Shown: positions 51,741 to 60,809, counted from the first letter of the stretch. The stretch is 64,000 nt of DNA from JAGLHV01 sp023143305 [NCBI: Clostridia bacterium] (GCA_030637025.1 DAOVVV010000006.1:12750-76749), one strand, 5' to 3'. The notes: generated by a model not told the origin, from the letters alone. Numbers and translations: made by a program.

Positions 51741-51935
51741 ATGAGAGCACGGTGTATAAGTTGTGGACAATGTGTGGATATTTGTCTCAGAAAGATATTA
51801 TATCCGGATAAAAAACTAAAAAGTGGAAGGTTACTGATTAATCCTTATGTGATAAATTTCGGGGATAGGAATATATTTGTTCCCAGAGCGCGGTTAAGAT
51901 TCTTTAACCTTTTTGCCCAAAGGAAAACGGAATGA
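51741..51935 (+). CDS. Small 4Fe-4S ferredoxin-like protein
   Basis: 64 residues. Cys5-x2-Cys8-x2-Cys11-x3-Cys15 in RCISCGQCVDIC provides ligands for one [4Fe-4S] cluster, but the second motif of a normal bacterial ferredoxin is missing. The rest is basic and has no further cysteine. It could bind a single cluster or need a partner. Ribosome-binding site is weak. Placed between the glycyl-radical-like gene and a small membrane protein. Confidence 0.6.
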   Translation: MRARCISCGQCVDICLRKILYPDKKLKSGRLLINPYVINFGDRNIFVPRARLRFFNLFAQRKTE

Positions 51936-51980
51936 AATAATTATTTTGACATTAAAAAAAGTACAGGAAAGGAGTAAAAT

Positions 51981-52145
51981 ATGCTTTTAAAAATTATACT
52001 GGGTGTAATAATAGGAGGATTAGTGGGTTCAGTGGTTGGTTGGGGACTAAAGTGTTCCGGGGGATCTTGTCCTTTGACCTGTAATCCCTGGGGAGGAGCG
52101 ATAACCGGAGTGTTGATTGGTTTACTAATAGTTTTGGGTAAATAA
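51981..52145 (+). CDS. Small Gly-rich membrane protein (DUF6132-like)
   Basis: 54 residues behind AAAGGAG. Two Gly-rich membrane helices (IILGVIIGGLVGSVVGW and GAITGVLIGLLIVLG) separated by a short loop with three cysteines, LKCSGGSCPLTCNPW. The Cys-x4-Cys-Pro-x2-Cys-Asn-Pro pattern is typical of DUF6132 proteins, which are widespread in anaerobes and often lie beside thioredoxin or Fe-S genes. Function unknown. Confidence 0.75.
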   Translation: MLLKIILGVIIGGLVGSVVGWGLKCSGGSCPLTCNPWGGAITGVLIGLLIVLGK

Positions 52146-52230
52146 AAAAATAGCTCTTCTCCTCTCTAACAAAAGCAAGGTGATAAGTTTTAGATGGAAG
52201 AACGTTAACTGATATTATTAGAAAAAAAAG

Positions 52231-52260
52231 TTGACAAAAGCAATGACTCAAATGTATTAT
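52231..52260 (+). promoter_or_regulatory. Promoter of the cysK-nifS-nadA-iscU unit
   Basis: TTGACA (52231-52236), 18 bp, TATTAT (52255-52260) preceded by TG at 52253. It lies 86 bp before the cysK start. Confidence 0.65.
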
Positions 52261-52346
52261 ATTAAAAGAATAGAGATTATTTTTATCACTAAAAGGGAAT
52301 GAGTAAATAAGAAAATTTAGTAGATAAGAGAAAAATTGGAGAAGGA

Positions 52347-53306
52347 ATGCAAAAGGAAATAAGTTCTGATTCGAATAAGACTAAAGTTGCCAATAATCTA
52401 ATTGAGCTGGTGGGAAATACCCCCTTAGTAAAATTAAACAGAATTGCTAAAAATATGGAAGCACAGATTATGGGAAAACTGGAATTTTTTAATCCCTGTG
52501 GCAGTGTGAAAGACCGTATCGGAATAAGTATGATTGCAGCAGCAGAAAAAAAAGGTTTGCTCCGGACAGATTCTGTAGTGGTGGAGCCAACCAGTGGAAA
52601 TACAGGGATTGCTTTAGCGTTTGTTTGTGCAGTCAAAGGGTATAGATTAATTCTTACCATGCCGGACACAATGAGTATGGAACGAAGAAAAATGCTGAAG
52701 GCTCTGGGAGCGGAAATAGTTTTAACCCCGGGCATTGCCGGAATGAAAGGGTCAATTGATAAAGCAGAAGAAATTGCTAGAAAGAATAATAAAGCATTTG
52801 TTTTACAACAATTTAAAAATCCGGCTAATCCCCAAATACATCGGGAGACTACCGCTTTGGAAATATGGAGGGATACCGGGGGAAAGGTAGATATTTTGGT
52901 TTCAGGGGTAGGAACCGGAGGAACTATTACCGGTATAGCTGAAGTACTAAAAGAAAAAAAACCACAATTTAAAGCAGTTGCAGTGGAGCCGGCAGATTCC
53001 CCGGTTTTATCCGGAGGAAAAGCAGGGTCGCATAAGATTCAGGGAATTGGGGCCGGATTCATTCCGGATGTTTTAAATCAAAATATTATTGATCAAATAA
53101 TCAAAGTAACTAATGAGCAGGCGATAGAATGTACCGGAAGACTGGCTAAAGAAGAAGGAATATTTGCCGGGGTTTCTTCCGGGGCAGCAGTGCATGCAGC
53201 AATCCAAATAGCCAAAGAAAAAGAAAATAAGGAAAAACTAATAGTTGTTATTCTTCCTGATTCCGGGGACCGGTATCTTTCTACGGAACTTTTTGGAGGG
53301 GAATAA
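52347..53306 (+). CDS. cysK: Cysteine synthase (O-acetylserine sulfhydrylase)
   Basis: 319 residues. Fold-type-II PLP enzyme: the Lys that holds PLP is in [11 protein letters not shown], the substrate loop in PTSGNTGIA, the phosphate cradle in [10 protein letters not shown], and [11 protein letters not shown] near the end. It makes cysteine from O-acetylserine and sulfide. Here the product feeds the adjacent cysteine desulfurase. ATG 52347 has GGAGAAGG upstream. First gene of a likely operon with nifS, nadA and iscU. Confidence 0.94.
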   Translation: MQKEISSDSNKTKVANNLIELVGNTPLVKLNRIAKNMEAQIMGKLEFFNPCGSVKDRIGISMIAAAEKKGLLRTDSVVVEPTSGNTGIALAFVCAVKGYRLILTMPDTMSMERRKMLKALGAEIVLTPGIAGMKGSIDKAEEIARKNNKAFVLQQFKNPANPQIHRETTALEIWRDTGGKVDILVSGVGTGGTITGIAEVLKEKKPQFKAVAVEPADSPVLSGGKAGSHKIQGIGAGFIPDVLNQNIIDQIIKVTNEQAIECTGRLAKEEGIFAGVSSGAAVHAAIQIAKEKENKEKLIVVILPDSGDRYLSTELFGGE

Positions 53307-53377
53307 AAAAAACGAGCAAGTAAGAGAGAGGAAATAAAGCTAAGAAAGAAAATAAATAGTAAAAACGGAGAATTCGG

Positions 53378-54547
53378 ATGAAAAAGATATATTTAGATCA
53401 CAATGCTACTACTCCTACCCACCCGGAAGTAGTTAAAGCAATGTTACCTTATTATACAGAAATTTACGGCAATGCCTCCAGTTTTCATCAGTTTGGGCAA
53501 CAAGCACGAAAAGCGGTTGAAGAAGCAAGAGAAAAAGTCGCCGATTTTATTGGGGCCGATGCCGGTGAAATATTTTTTACCAGCGGTGGAACGGAGGCGG
53601 ATAATTTTGCTATTAAAGGAATAGCTTATGCAAATCAGGCTCAAGGAAAACATATCATAACTTCACAGATAGAACATCTTGCAGTTTTAAATCCTTGCAA
53701 ATATTTAGAAAAACAGGGGTTTAGGATTACATATCTTCCGGTAGATAAACATGGTTTGATTAATCCGGAAGAAGTAAGAAAAGCAATAACCGATGAAACA
53801 ATTCTTATCAGTATTATGCAGGCCAATAACGAAACAGGAACAATTGAGCCCATTGCTGAGATTGGAAAAATAGCTAAAGAGAAAGCAATTTATTTTCATA
53901 CAGATGCAGTTCAGTCCGCAGGTAAAATTCCGGTAAAGGTGAAAGAATTGAATGTGCATTTAGTTTCTTTATCCGGGCATAAACTTTATGGGCCCAACGG
54001 TATGGGAGCCCTTTATATTGCTAAAGGAACAAGAATTCAGCCTTTGATGCTGGGTGGACACCATGAGAAAAATAAACGGGCAGGAACAGAAAATGTTCCG
54101 GGAATTGTTGGCTTAGCTAAGGCCGTAGAAATTGCCCAAACTACCGGGGAAGAAGAGGCAATTCGTTTAACTAATTTACGAAATAAATTAGAAAGTCTTA
54201 TCCGTGAAAAAATAGAAGATGTTTATTTAAATGGGCATCCTGAAAAAAGACTACCCAATACTTTAAATATGAGTTTTGAATTTATAGAAGGAGAATCGAT
54301 AATACTCAACCTGGATATGAAAGGTATAGCTGTTTCCAGTGGTTCAGCCTGTACCTCCGGTTCTTTAAATACTTCCCATGTTTTGAAAGCAATGGGAATA
54401 GAGGCGGCAGTTGCTCAAGGGTCAATAAGATTTAGTTTGGGAAAGGATAATACAGATGAAGATATTGACTATGTGTCGGAAGTTTTACCGGAAATTGTAT
54501 CCCGTTTACGGGCAATGTCTCCGCTTTATAAAAATAAAAAGGAATAA
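53378..54547 (+). CDS. nifS: Cysteine desulfurase (NifS/IscS type)
   Basis: 389 residues. Aminotransferase class V: YLDHNATTPTHPEV start, TSGGTEADNFAIKG, PLP-Lys in SLSGHKLYGP (about residue 203), and the active Cys loop SSGSACTSGSLNTSHVL (about 324-340). The Cys loop is of the long NifS/IscS kind, which carries persulfide to a scaffold. It mobilises sulfur from cysteine made by CysK and delivers it to the IscU-like protein two genes on. The preceding gap is 71 bp. Confidence 0.94.
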   Translation: MKKIYLDHNATTPTHPEVVKAMLPYYTEIYGNASSFHQFGQQARKAVEEAREKVADFIGADAGEIFFTSGGTEADNFAIKGIAYANQAQGKHIITSQIEHLAVLNPCKYLEKQGFRITYLPVDKHGLINPEEVRKAITDETILISIMQANNETGTIEPIAEIGKIAKEKAIYFHTDAVQSAGKIPVKVKELNVHLVSLSGHKLYGPNGMGALYIAKGTRIQPLMLGGHHEKNKRAGTENVPGIVGLAKAVEIAQTTGEEEAIRLTNLRNKLESLIREKIEDVYLNGHPEKRLPNTLNMSFEFIEGESIILNLDMKGIAVSSGSACTSGSLNTSHVLKAMGIEAAVAQGSIRFSLGKDNTDEDIDYVSEVLPEIVSRLRAMSPLYKNKKE

Positions 54548-54556
54548 GTAAAAAAG

Positions 54557-55474
54557 ATGAATAATCTATCCCTGGTTGAAAAAATAATGAAGTTAAAAGA
54601 AAAAAGAAAAGCTGTTATTCTCGTTCACAATTATCAGCGGCCGGAGGTACAGGATATTGCCGATTATCTTGGAGATTCTTTAGAGTTGAGCCGGAAGGCA
54701 GCACAGACGGATGCGAAAGTAATTGTTTTTTGCGGAGTCCATTTTATGGCTGAGACAGCCGCAATTCTTTCACCGGATAAGACGGTATTAATGCCGGATA
54801 TAAATGCCGGATGCCCTATGGCGGATATGGTGAATGCAGAAAAAGTTAAAGAATTAAAAAGAAAACATCCTGAAGCAGCGGTGGTTTCATATGTGAATAC
54901 AACAGCGGAAGTAAAAACAGAATCGGATGTTTGCTGCACTTCGGCAAATGCCACAGAAGTTGTAAAATCAGTGAAGAGCAGGGAAATAATTTTTCTTCCT
55001 GATAAGTATCTGGGCCATTATGTTTCCTGCCGAACAGGCAAAAATTTAATATTAGTTAATGGGTACTGCCCTGTCCACCTCAAAATTTTAGCTCAGGATA
55101 TAAAAAGTAAGAAAGAAAAATATCCCGGGGCGGAAGTACTGGTACATCCTGAATGTATTCCGGAGGTCATTGCTCTGGCGGATAAAACCCTTTCTACAAG
55201 CGGGATGTGCAAATATGCGAAAGATTCTAAAGTGAAAGAAATGATTATTGGTACAGAGGTAGGGATAATCTATAGGCTGAAAAAAGAAAATCCGGACAAA
55301 AAATTTTATCCTGCTTCGGAAATAGCAATATGTCCGAATATGAAACTTAATAATTTAGAGAAAGTTTTATGGGCATTGGAAGATATGAAATTTGAGGTAA
55401 AGGTGGAAAAAGAGACCAGAATAAAAGCAAAAAAGGCAATTGACAAAATGCTTCAATTTAGTAGAATAAATTAA
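54557..55474 (+). CDS. nadA: Quinolinate synthase
   Basis: 305 residues. The three cysteines that bind the [4Fe-4S] cluster are in FCGVHFMAETA, NGYCPVHLK and HPECIPEV; the last lies in front of STSGMCKYAK. HNYQRPEVQDIAD and YVNTTAEVKTESDVCCTS are hallmark segments. It makes quinolinate from iminoaspartate and dihydroxyacetone phosphate. No nadB or nadC is nearby, so the source of iminoaspartate lies outside the window. Placed between nifS and iscU, it is a client of the Fe-S assembly genes. Confidence 0.95.
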   Translation: MNNLSLVEKIMKLKEKRKAVILVHNYQRPEVQDIADYLGDSLELSRKAAQTDAKVIVFCGVHFMAETAAILSPDKTVLMPDINAGCPMADMVNAEKVKELKRKHPEAAVVSYVNTTAEVKTESDVCCTSANATEVVKSVKSREIIFLPDKYLGHYVSCRTGKNLILVNGYCPVHLKILAQDIKSKKEKYPGAEVLVHPECIPEVIALADKTLSTSGMCKYAKDSKVKEMIIGTEVGIIYRLKKENPDKKFYPASEIAICPNMKLNNLEKVLWALEDMKFEVKVEKETRIKAKKAIDKMLQFSRIN

Positions 55475-55489
55475 TTAGAGAGGGTGGTT

Positions 55490-55870
55490 ATGCAATACAG
55501 TGAAAAAGTAATGGAACATTTCCGTAATCCCAGAAATGTAGGAGAATTAGAAAATCCCGATGGTATTGGTCATGTGGGCAATCCTGTTTGCGGAGATGTT
55601 ATGGAATTGTATATTAAAGTTAAAGAGAATATAATCATTGATATAAAATTTAAAACATTTGGTTGTGGTGCTGCTATAGCTACCAGTTCAATACTTACGG
55701 AACTGGTTAAAGGGAAAAGCATTGAACAGGCACTAACAATATCTAATAAAGCAGTTGCCGAAGCCCTGGGTGGTTTACCCCGGATAAAAATGCATTGTTC
55801 TGTGCTGGCTGAAGATGCATTAAAGTCAGCTATTGATGATTATTATAATAAACAAGTAAAAAATAAATGA
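55490..55870 (+). CDS. iscU: Fe-S cluster scaffold, IscU/NifU N-terminal type
   Basis: 126 residues from ATG 55490 (GAGAGGGTGG upstream). Three cluster-binding cysteines are in GNPVCGDVM, FKTFGCGAAIA and MHCSVLAED; the Asp of CGD is present. The LPPVK motif that binds HscA is replaced by LPRIK, so it is closer to stand-alone NifU/IscU scaffolds of anaerobes. Together with nifS it makes a minimal Fe-S assembly pair; no hscAB or fdx genes are seen. Confidence 0.93.
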   Translation: MQYSEKVMEHFRNPRNVGELENPDGIGHVGNPVCGDVMELYIKVKENIIIDIKFKTFGCGAAIATSSILTELVKGKSIEQALTISNKAVAEALGGLPRIKMHCSVLAEDALKSAIDDYYNKQVKNK

Positions 55871-55913
55871 TAGAAAAAAGGGGATAATATTAATAGCTGA
55901 GGAAGGTGACAAT

Positions 55914-56084
55914 ATGGGAAAACTTTTTTATCAAAATAAAAAACAGGTAATAAAAACAGGGGTTAGTTTTGGCTCGGTTTTAGCCATTGTTATTTCCTGG
56001 TCGGTGAATGAATCAATTATCTGGGCAATAATTCACGGTCTTTTATCCTGGATTTATGTAATTTATTTTGCTTTTATCAGGTAA
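55914..56084 (+). CDS. Small membrane protein, conserved hypothetical
   Basis: 56 residues behind GAGGAAGG. Two hydrophobic segments (VSFGSVLAIVISWSV and IIWAIIHGLLSWIYVIYFAF) with a short polar turn WSVNES between. The SWSxNxSIxWAIxHGxxxWxYVIYF pattern recurs in small proteins of other bacteria as far as I recall, but I know no function. It lies 43 bp after iscU. Confidence 0.65.
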   Translation: MGKLFYQNKKQVIKTGVSFGSVLAIVISWSVNESIIWAIIHGLLSWIYVIYFAFIR

Positions 56085-56214
56085 TAGGTAATATTATTAG
56101 CAATAAAAGCTAATGCAGCAAATCGCAGGACAAAAAAAGAAGAAAGATATAAAAAATGGTTGGAGAGAATAAAAGAGAACCGGGTAAATTCTTAATGTAA
56201 ATACTGGAAAAACT

Positions 56215-56679
56215 ATGAATAAAACAAGAGGTTTAGGTTTTTGGATTCTTATTAGTATAGGTATATTATTGTCAATAATGTTTCTATTCGGACAAACACT
56301 GTCTTTATTTAATTATGATTTAACCGTATCACTTGGATTGCAAGAATCCGTAGAAGAAGTCGGTGAAATAGGTGTAGCTTGGGCTAAAGGCTTCGCATTT
56401 GGAGATACGGTGTTATATCTTCCACTCTTATTAATTGGAATAATTGGATTATTGAAAAGAAAAAAATGGGGTGTTTATTCAATGTTTGGCAGTTTAGCAA
56501 TCACAGTATACTGGCCAATTGTTAGCTTGTTCTCAATTTTTGCCGGTAAAAACAATATAAACCTAAATCCTGATAAATTTATTTCCTATTCAATAATTCT
56601 TCCCTTGATTGCTATTTACGGTTTATGGGGGATGTGGTTTTTGTACAGAAATAGAACGGATTGTAGCAAAATAGGGTGA
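56215..56679 (+). CDS. Four-helix membrane protein, unknown
   Basis: 154 residues with four predicted membrane helices (about 9-28, 60-80, 89-108 and 123-143). Segments GFWILISIGILLSIMFLF and KKWGVYSMFGSLAITVYWPI are visible. No motif of a named family. Solitary, with no ribosome-binding site of note. Confidence 0.6.
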   Translation: MNKTRGLGFWILISIGILLSIMFLFGQTLSLFNYDLTVSLGLQESVEEVGEIGVAWAKGFAFGDTVLYLPLLLIGIIGLLKRKKWGVYSMFGSLAITVYWPIVSLFSIFAGKNNINLNPDKFISYSIILPLIAIYGLWGMWFLYRNRTDCSKIG

Positions 56680-56769
56680 TGGAGTAGACGTGGTTCACAT
56701 AGAGAATAGCAAATAGCTAATGTTTTTAATAAAAGATTAGTTGTTGAATTGAAATAACTGAATGTTAAA

Positions 56770-57219
56770 ATGTTCCAAAACAGAAAGAGATACCCCATGA
56801 TGTTTCCAAAAAACAATCATAAACTTAGAGAAATTTTTAAAAAAGCAAAAATGCCTGAAATTTCTGAGTTTAGCGGCGAATATTTTGTTGATATGTTAAC
56901 CATTCTTCCCAACCTAAGAAAGTTTTCGCACCGCAAATTTTTTTATAAACAAAAGGATAAGGTTTTGGGGTACAATATTCTTTTTACCAATAAAGTCTGG
57001 GGCCATTTTTTTTTGGAAGAAGGTATTTGTAAAGAAATAGATTCATCAGGAGTAATAGTCATAAATTACAAAAGAGGAGAAAATGGGTGCATTTCTAATA
57101 GAATAATAGATTATGTGAAATGTATAGAAGAAAATAGTTTATATCTTGGGCGGTTTAATTATTTGTTATTAGGAAAACTCCGTTTTTCAGGATATTTTTC
57201 TTTATCAAAAATAATTTAA
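56770..57219 (+). CDS. Soluble protein of unknown function
   Basis: 149 residues. Distinct segments are KAKMPEISEFSGEYFVDML, KVWGHFFLEEGICKEID, INYKRGENG and LYLGRFNYLLLGKLRFSGYFSL. The order of strands with WGxFxLEEG and GRFxY suggests a small lipocalin-like beta-barrel, but I cannot name the family. It lies 17 bp before the hydrogenase gene and may be cotranscribed with it. Confidence 0.6.
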   Translation: MFQNRKRYPMMFPKNNHKLREIFKKAKMPEISEFSGEYFVDMLTILPNLRKFSHRKFFYKQKDKVLGYNILFTNKVWGHFFLEEGICKEIDSSGVIVINYKRGENGCISNRIIDYVKCIEENSLYLGRFNYLLLGKLRFSGYFSLSKII

Positions 57220-57236
57220 ATAGAGAAAGTAAAAAA

Positions 57237-59030
57237 ATGAATAAAGAGATAGGTTTAACTATTGATGGACAGAAGGTGAGAATTTCTGAAGATAATACTA
57301 TTTTAGCTGCGGCTAAAAAAATAGGGATAATTATTCCTACTTTGTGTTATCATCCGGATCTTAAGGTAAACGGAGTTTGCCGCATTTGTGTGGTAGAAAT
57401 AAAAGGAAGAAATAAGCTGGAATGTGCTTGTTCCACTCCGGTAGAAGAAGGCATGGAAATATTTACTCATACCCAGAGAGTACTTAAAGACCGGCGGATG
57501 AATTTAGAACTAATCCTTTCTTCCCATCCTACAGATTGTCTTATTTGCATTAAAAACGGAAATTGCGAATTACAGGATTTAGCTATCCGGTTAGGTATTA
57601 GAGAAGAGTTACGTTTTCCACACCATATAAAAGAGGGACATCGGGATAATACCTCTGTTGCTTTAAACATTGATTCGGAAAAATGTATTGCCTGCGAAAG
57701 GTGTGTTTATATTTGTAGTGAAATTCAAAAAGTAAATGCATTAGCGATGTTGGAAAGAGGTTCCAAAGTTTATGCTGCGGCGAAACCGGATTTACTTCAC
57801 AGTCCTTGTGTTAAATGTGGACAATGCACTTCGTACTGTCCTACAGGAGCCATTTATGAAGAAGAACACACCCAGGAGGTATGGGAAGCACTTAACAATC
57901 CGGAAATGGTTGTCGTTGCCCAGATTGCTCCCTCGGTAAGGGTTGCTTTAGGTGAAGAATTTGGTTTGCCGGCGGGGACTTCCGTTACGAAAAAAATTTA
58001 TACTGCACTGAAGTTATTAGGTGTTGACTATGTGTTTGACACTAATTTTGGTGCGGATTTAACTATTATGGAAGAGTCATCGGAGTTTATCAAAAGATAT
58101 AAAGAAGAAAAAGACAGACTTCCTCTGATTACCAGCTGTTGTCCTGCCTGGGTTGATTATTTAGAAAAGTTTTGTCCTGAATTTATCGATAATTTCTCTT
58201 CGGCAAAATCTCCTCATCAAATGTTGGGGGTAATGGTAAAAACCTACTGGGCGGAAAAAATGAAAATCCCCAAAGAAAAAATATTTATGGTTTCCATCAT
58301 GCCCTGTACGGCAAAAAAATATGAAATACTTCGCTGTTATGATATGTTTTCTTCGGGGGTGCAGGATGTAGATGTTACTATTACCACCCGGGAATTTGCC
58401 AGGGTTATTAAACAAGCGGGAATTGATTTGGTTAATCTTCCCGATGGAAAAGCGGATGCTCCTTTGGGTATTTATTCGGGAGCAGGTTTAATCTTTGGAG
58501 CCACCGGAGGAGTAATGGAAGCGGCTTTGAGAACCGCTTATGAATTTATTACCGAAAAAGAGTTGTCTAATATTGATTTTGAAGCGGTGCGTGGCTTACA
58601 GGGAGTAAAAGAAGCAGAAGTTGAGATAGGTAGTAAAAAAATAAAAGTTGCTGTTGCGCACGGCCTGGGTAATGTAAAGTATGTCCTGGACCGGGTCGCA
58701 GAGGGAAAAAGAAAAAATCAATTGCCCTATCATTTTATAGAAGTAATGGCTTGTCCCGGAGGATGTGTCGGCGGTGGGGGACAACCTTATGGCGGTTTGG
58801 AAATAAGGGAAAAAAGAGCCGGGGCAATTTACCGGGAAGAAAAAGAGTTGACTTTTCGTCAATCGCATAAGAATCCGTATATTAAACAGTTATATAAAGA
58901 ATATTTAGGAGAACCTTTAGGTGATAAAGCCCGAAAGTTACTGCATACACAATATTACGACCGGCCCCTTTACGGAGGAGACGAGTTTTCCTGCCCTTAT
59001 AAAGATAGGTTAAGAGTAACCAAAGGATAA
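57237..59030 (+). CDS. hydA: [FeFe]-hydrogenase catalytic subunit
   Basis: 597 residues. N-terminal [2Fe-2S] domain (Cys in TLCYH and GVCRICVVE), His-ligated [4Fe-4S] HPTDCLICIKNGNC, two [4Fe-4S] ferredoxin motifs (CIACERCVYIC, CVKCGQCTSYC). H-cluster motifs: P1 ITSCCPAWVDY, P2 MPCTAKKYE, P3 MACPGGCVGGGGQP. The layout is the same as the HydA subunit of electron-bifurcating enzymes, but no NuoE/NuoF-like hydC or hydB genes are adjacent, so its electron partner must be encoded elsewhere or it uses ferredoxin alone. It evolves or takes up H2 in the cytoplasm. The maturases HydEFG are not in the window. Confidence 0.96.
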   Translation: MNKEIGLTIDGQKVRISEDNTILAAAKKIGIIIPTLCYHPDLKVNGVCRICVVEIKGRNKLECACSTPVEEGMEIFTHTQRVLKDRRMNLELILSSHPTDCLICIKNGNCELQDLAIRLGIREELRFPHHIKEGHRDNTSVALNIDSEKCIACERCVYICSEIQKVNALAMLERGSKVYAAAKPDLLHSPCVKCGQCTSYCPTGAIYEEEHTQEVWEALNNPEMVVVAQIAPSVRVALGEEFGLPAGTSVTKKIYTALKLLGVDYVFDTNFGADLTIMEESSEFIKRYKEEKDRLPLITSCCPAWVDYLEKFCPEFIDNFSSAKSPHQMLGVMVKTYWAEKMKIPKEKIFMVSIMPCTAKKYEILRCYDMFSSGVQDVDVTITTREFARVIKQAGIDLVNLPDGKADAPLGIYSGAGLIFGATGGVMEAALRTAYEFITEKELSNIDFEAVRGLQGVKEAEVEIGSKKIKVAVAHGLGNVKYVLDRVAEGKRKNQLPYHFIEVMACPGGCVGGGGQPYGGLEIREKRAGAIYREEKELTFRQSHKNPYIKQLYKEYLGEPLGDKARKLLHTQYYDRPLYGGDEFSCPYKDRLRVTKG

Positions 59031-59123
59031 ATGCGCTTGTAGTTGTCTCGTTTATTTACCCGCCAATCTGTAAGGAAGATGAAGTTCATCAATAAAATTC
59101 AAATACCTGAGGAGCGAATTTTT

Positions 59124-59717
59124 ATGAAATTAAAATTGCCGCATTTTTTACTGATGACCTATATAATATTTTTTATTTCCCTGGCAATAAACCCTTATGA
59201 TAGAGCAGTCTGGTTTGCGGAAAATCTGCCTATAGTAGGAATAGTTGTATTTTTGGTTTTTACCTATAAGAAATTTCCATTTTCAAACTTATCGTACATT
59301 ATGATGAGTGGTTTAATATTTTTGCATACACTGGGCGGGCATTTTACTTTTGAAAGAGTACCCTTTGATTTTATAACTGATTTTTTTGGGTTTGAAAGAA
59401 ATCATTTTGATAGAATTGCTCATTTTAGCGTGGGATTTTATGCCTTTCCAGTGGCGGAGTATCTAAACAGGAAAAATCTTGTAAATTCAAAATTACTGAT
59501 GGCTTTATTCGGTATATTATCTATTTTTACAGTTGCAGCAATTTATGAAATTATTGAATGGATTTATGCGGTAACTGCCAATCCTACTGCAGGAATAGCA
59601 TTTTTAGGAAGTCAGGGAGATATCTGGGATGCCCAAAAAGATATGCTTGCTGATGGTTTAGGAGCAGTTCTATCCGCTATAATTTTCTTAAAAGTTAATA
59701 AAGTAACGAAAAAATAA
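59124..59717 (+). CDS. DUF2238 (YjdF-like) membrane protein
   Basis: 197 residues from ATG 59124 (TGAGGAG upstream); the open frame begins at 59043, but that portion is not conserved in character. Five to six membrane helices. Family motifs with charged residues in helices: HTLGGHFTFERVPFDF, FDRIAHFSVGFYAFP, YEIIEW and QGDIWDAQKDMLADGLGA. DUF2238 proteins are inner-membrane proteins of unknown function that resemble VanZ-like proteins. No functional partner is seen. Confidence 0.88.
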   Translation: MKLKLPHFLLMTYIIFFISLAINPYDRAVWFAENLPIVGIVVFLVFTYKKFPFSNLSYIMMSGLIFLHTLGGHFTFERVPFDFITDFFGFERNHFDRIAHFSVGFYAFPVAEYLNRKNLVNSKLLMALFGILSIFTVAAIYEIIEWIYAVTANPTAGIAFLGSQGDIWDAQKDMLADGLGAVLSAIIFLKVNKVTKK

Positions 59718-59753
59718 GAAAAGTAATATGAACTGGGTATGTTAATAAAAATC

Positions 59754-59957
59754 ATGAAAGATAGAAAAATTTGCCGATGGTTTGAAGTGTGTCCTCTTAA
59801 AAAATTTTACCAGCAAAAGAAAATAAATAAACAGTGGATTGAAGATTACTGTCAGGGGGATTATTCAAAATGTGTCAGGAAAAAAATGGAAGAAGACAAC
59901 TTATATCATCCGGACAATATGATGCCGGACGGAACACTGGATGAAAGTTTAAAATAA
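59754..59957 (+). CDS. Small Cys-containing protein, conserved hypothetical
   Basis: 67 residues from ATG 59754. Cysteines at RKICRW, EVCPLK, EDYCQGD and SKCVRK, with a conserved-looking end (YHPDNMMPDGTLDESL). I recall similar small proteins as uncharacterised genes in diverse anaerobes; four cysteines could bind a metal or cluster. Unknown function. Confidence 0.6.
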   Translation: MKDRKICRWFEVCPLKKFYQQKKINKQWIEDYCQGDYSKCVRKKMEEDNLYHPDNMMPDGTLDESLK

Positions 59958-59970
59958 AAGAGATTTAAAG

Positions 59971-60121
59971 CCTTTTGCAAAAAACAATATTTTGTCATTC
60001 CGCACTTGATGCGGAATCTATAATGTTTTTAAGTATCAATAGATTCCTGCTTCCGCAGGAATGACCCCCCTTAAGGATTGGCGGGCAGGCAATAAAGATA
60101 AAAAGCTATTTTGCATAACTC
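59971..60121 (+). mobile_element. MITE-like element A, copy 3
   Basis: About 150 bp with divergent ends (CCTTTTGCAAAAAACA left; GCTATTTTGCATAACTC right) but the same inside: GTCATTCCGCACTTGATGCGG, read in two parts GTCATTCCGCAC and TTGATGCGGAATC, and GATTCCTGCTTCCGCAGGAA. Flanks share ATTTAAAG (59963-59970 and 60135-60142). It ends 34 bp before the FmdB start codon, as copies 1 and 2 do for their genes. Confidence 0.65.
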
Positions 60122-60154
60122 TAAAAAAAACTTATTTAAAGGAGGAAGAATAAA

Positions 60155-60421
60155 ATGCCGACATACGGATATAAATGTGAAAAATGCGGTTATGAATTTG
60201 AAGAATTTCAGAATATTACAGCTCCAGCGATAGAAAAATGTTCCCAATGTGACGGAGAAGTAAAACGCGTGATTGGAACAGGAATGCAGGTTATTTTTAA
60301 AGGTTCGGGATTTTACGCAACGGATAACAAAAAGAGTGCTTCCACAGGTGGGACATGTTGTGGCAGAACCGAACGATGTGATAAACCACCCTGCTCCGAT
60401 ACTGAAAATTGTAAGAGATAA
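60155..60421 (+). CDS. fmdB: FmdB-type zinc-ribbon protein
   Basis: 88 residues behind AAAGGAGG. The start MPTYGYKCEKCGYEFEEFQ and the second Cys pair KCSQCDGEVKR form the zinc ribbon of the FmdB regulatory-protein family; KVIFKGSGFYATD-like VIFKGSGFYATDNKK is the conserved middle. The tail adds four cysteines (GGTCCGRT, PPCSDTENC). FmdB proteins are thought to regulate or bind RNA/protein, but the role is not defined. Leader includes element A copy 3. Confidence 0.92.
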   Translation: MPTYGYKCEKCGYEFEEFQNITAPAIEKCSQCDGEVKRVIGTGMQVIFKGSGFYATDNKKSASTGGTCCGRTERCDKPPCSDTENCKR

Positions 60422-60772
60422 TGTGGGAGAGGGAGAAGATGAGAGCAAACAGCTCAATTCTTCAAGGATTTGGGAGTATGAAATAGTCCACAGACAAAAA
60501 CTACAGTTATAAGTTATTAGTTATAAGTTATAAGTTGAAAAAAATTAAAAGACTGCAAATAGCAAATGGCAAATAGTATTAATAATTAGTCATAAGTAGT
60601 CAGACAATAGTCAAAAAGTAGTCAAACATAGTTTATGACAATGTATGACACGAACGAAGTAAGTATATGACTATTTGTGACATAGTATTTATGATGGGAG
60701 TTAGGGGGATTTATTTCGGATTTAGGTTCCTCTTAAACAAATTATTAATATTTAAATCTAAAAATTAAAGTG
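60422..60772. other. AT-rich non-coding stretch with short direct repeats
   Basis: 60505-60537 is a chain of AGTTATAAGTT-like units and 60590-60640 repeats AGTAGTCA and TATGACA units. The spacing is irregular and units are short, so this is not a CRISPR array. No gene. Confidence 0.5.
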
Positions 60773-60800
60773 TTGACAAAAGGCACACATTGTGTTACAT
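60773..60800 (+). promoter_or_regulatory. Promoter and palindromic operator of the toxin-antitoxin pair
   Basis: TTGACA (60773-60778) and TTACAT (60795-60800), 16 bp apart. ACACATTGTGT (60785-60795) is a perfect palindrome in the spacer, well placed for autorepression by the antitoxin. Confidence 0.6.
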
Positions 60801-60809
60801 TAAAAATAG

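Noticed and set aside
60505-60640. Tandem AT-rich units considered as a CRISPR array
   Set aside because: Units are short, imperfect and without regular unique spacers; no cas genes.
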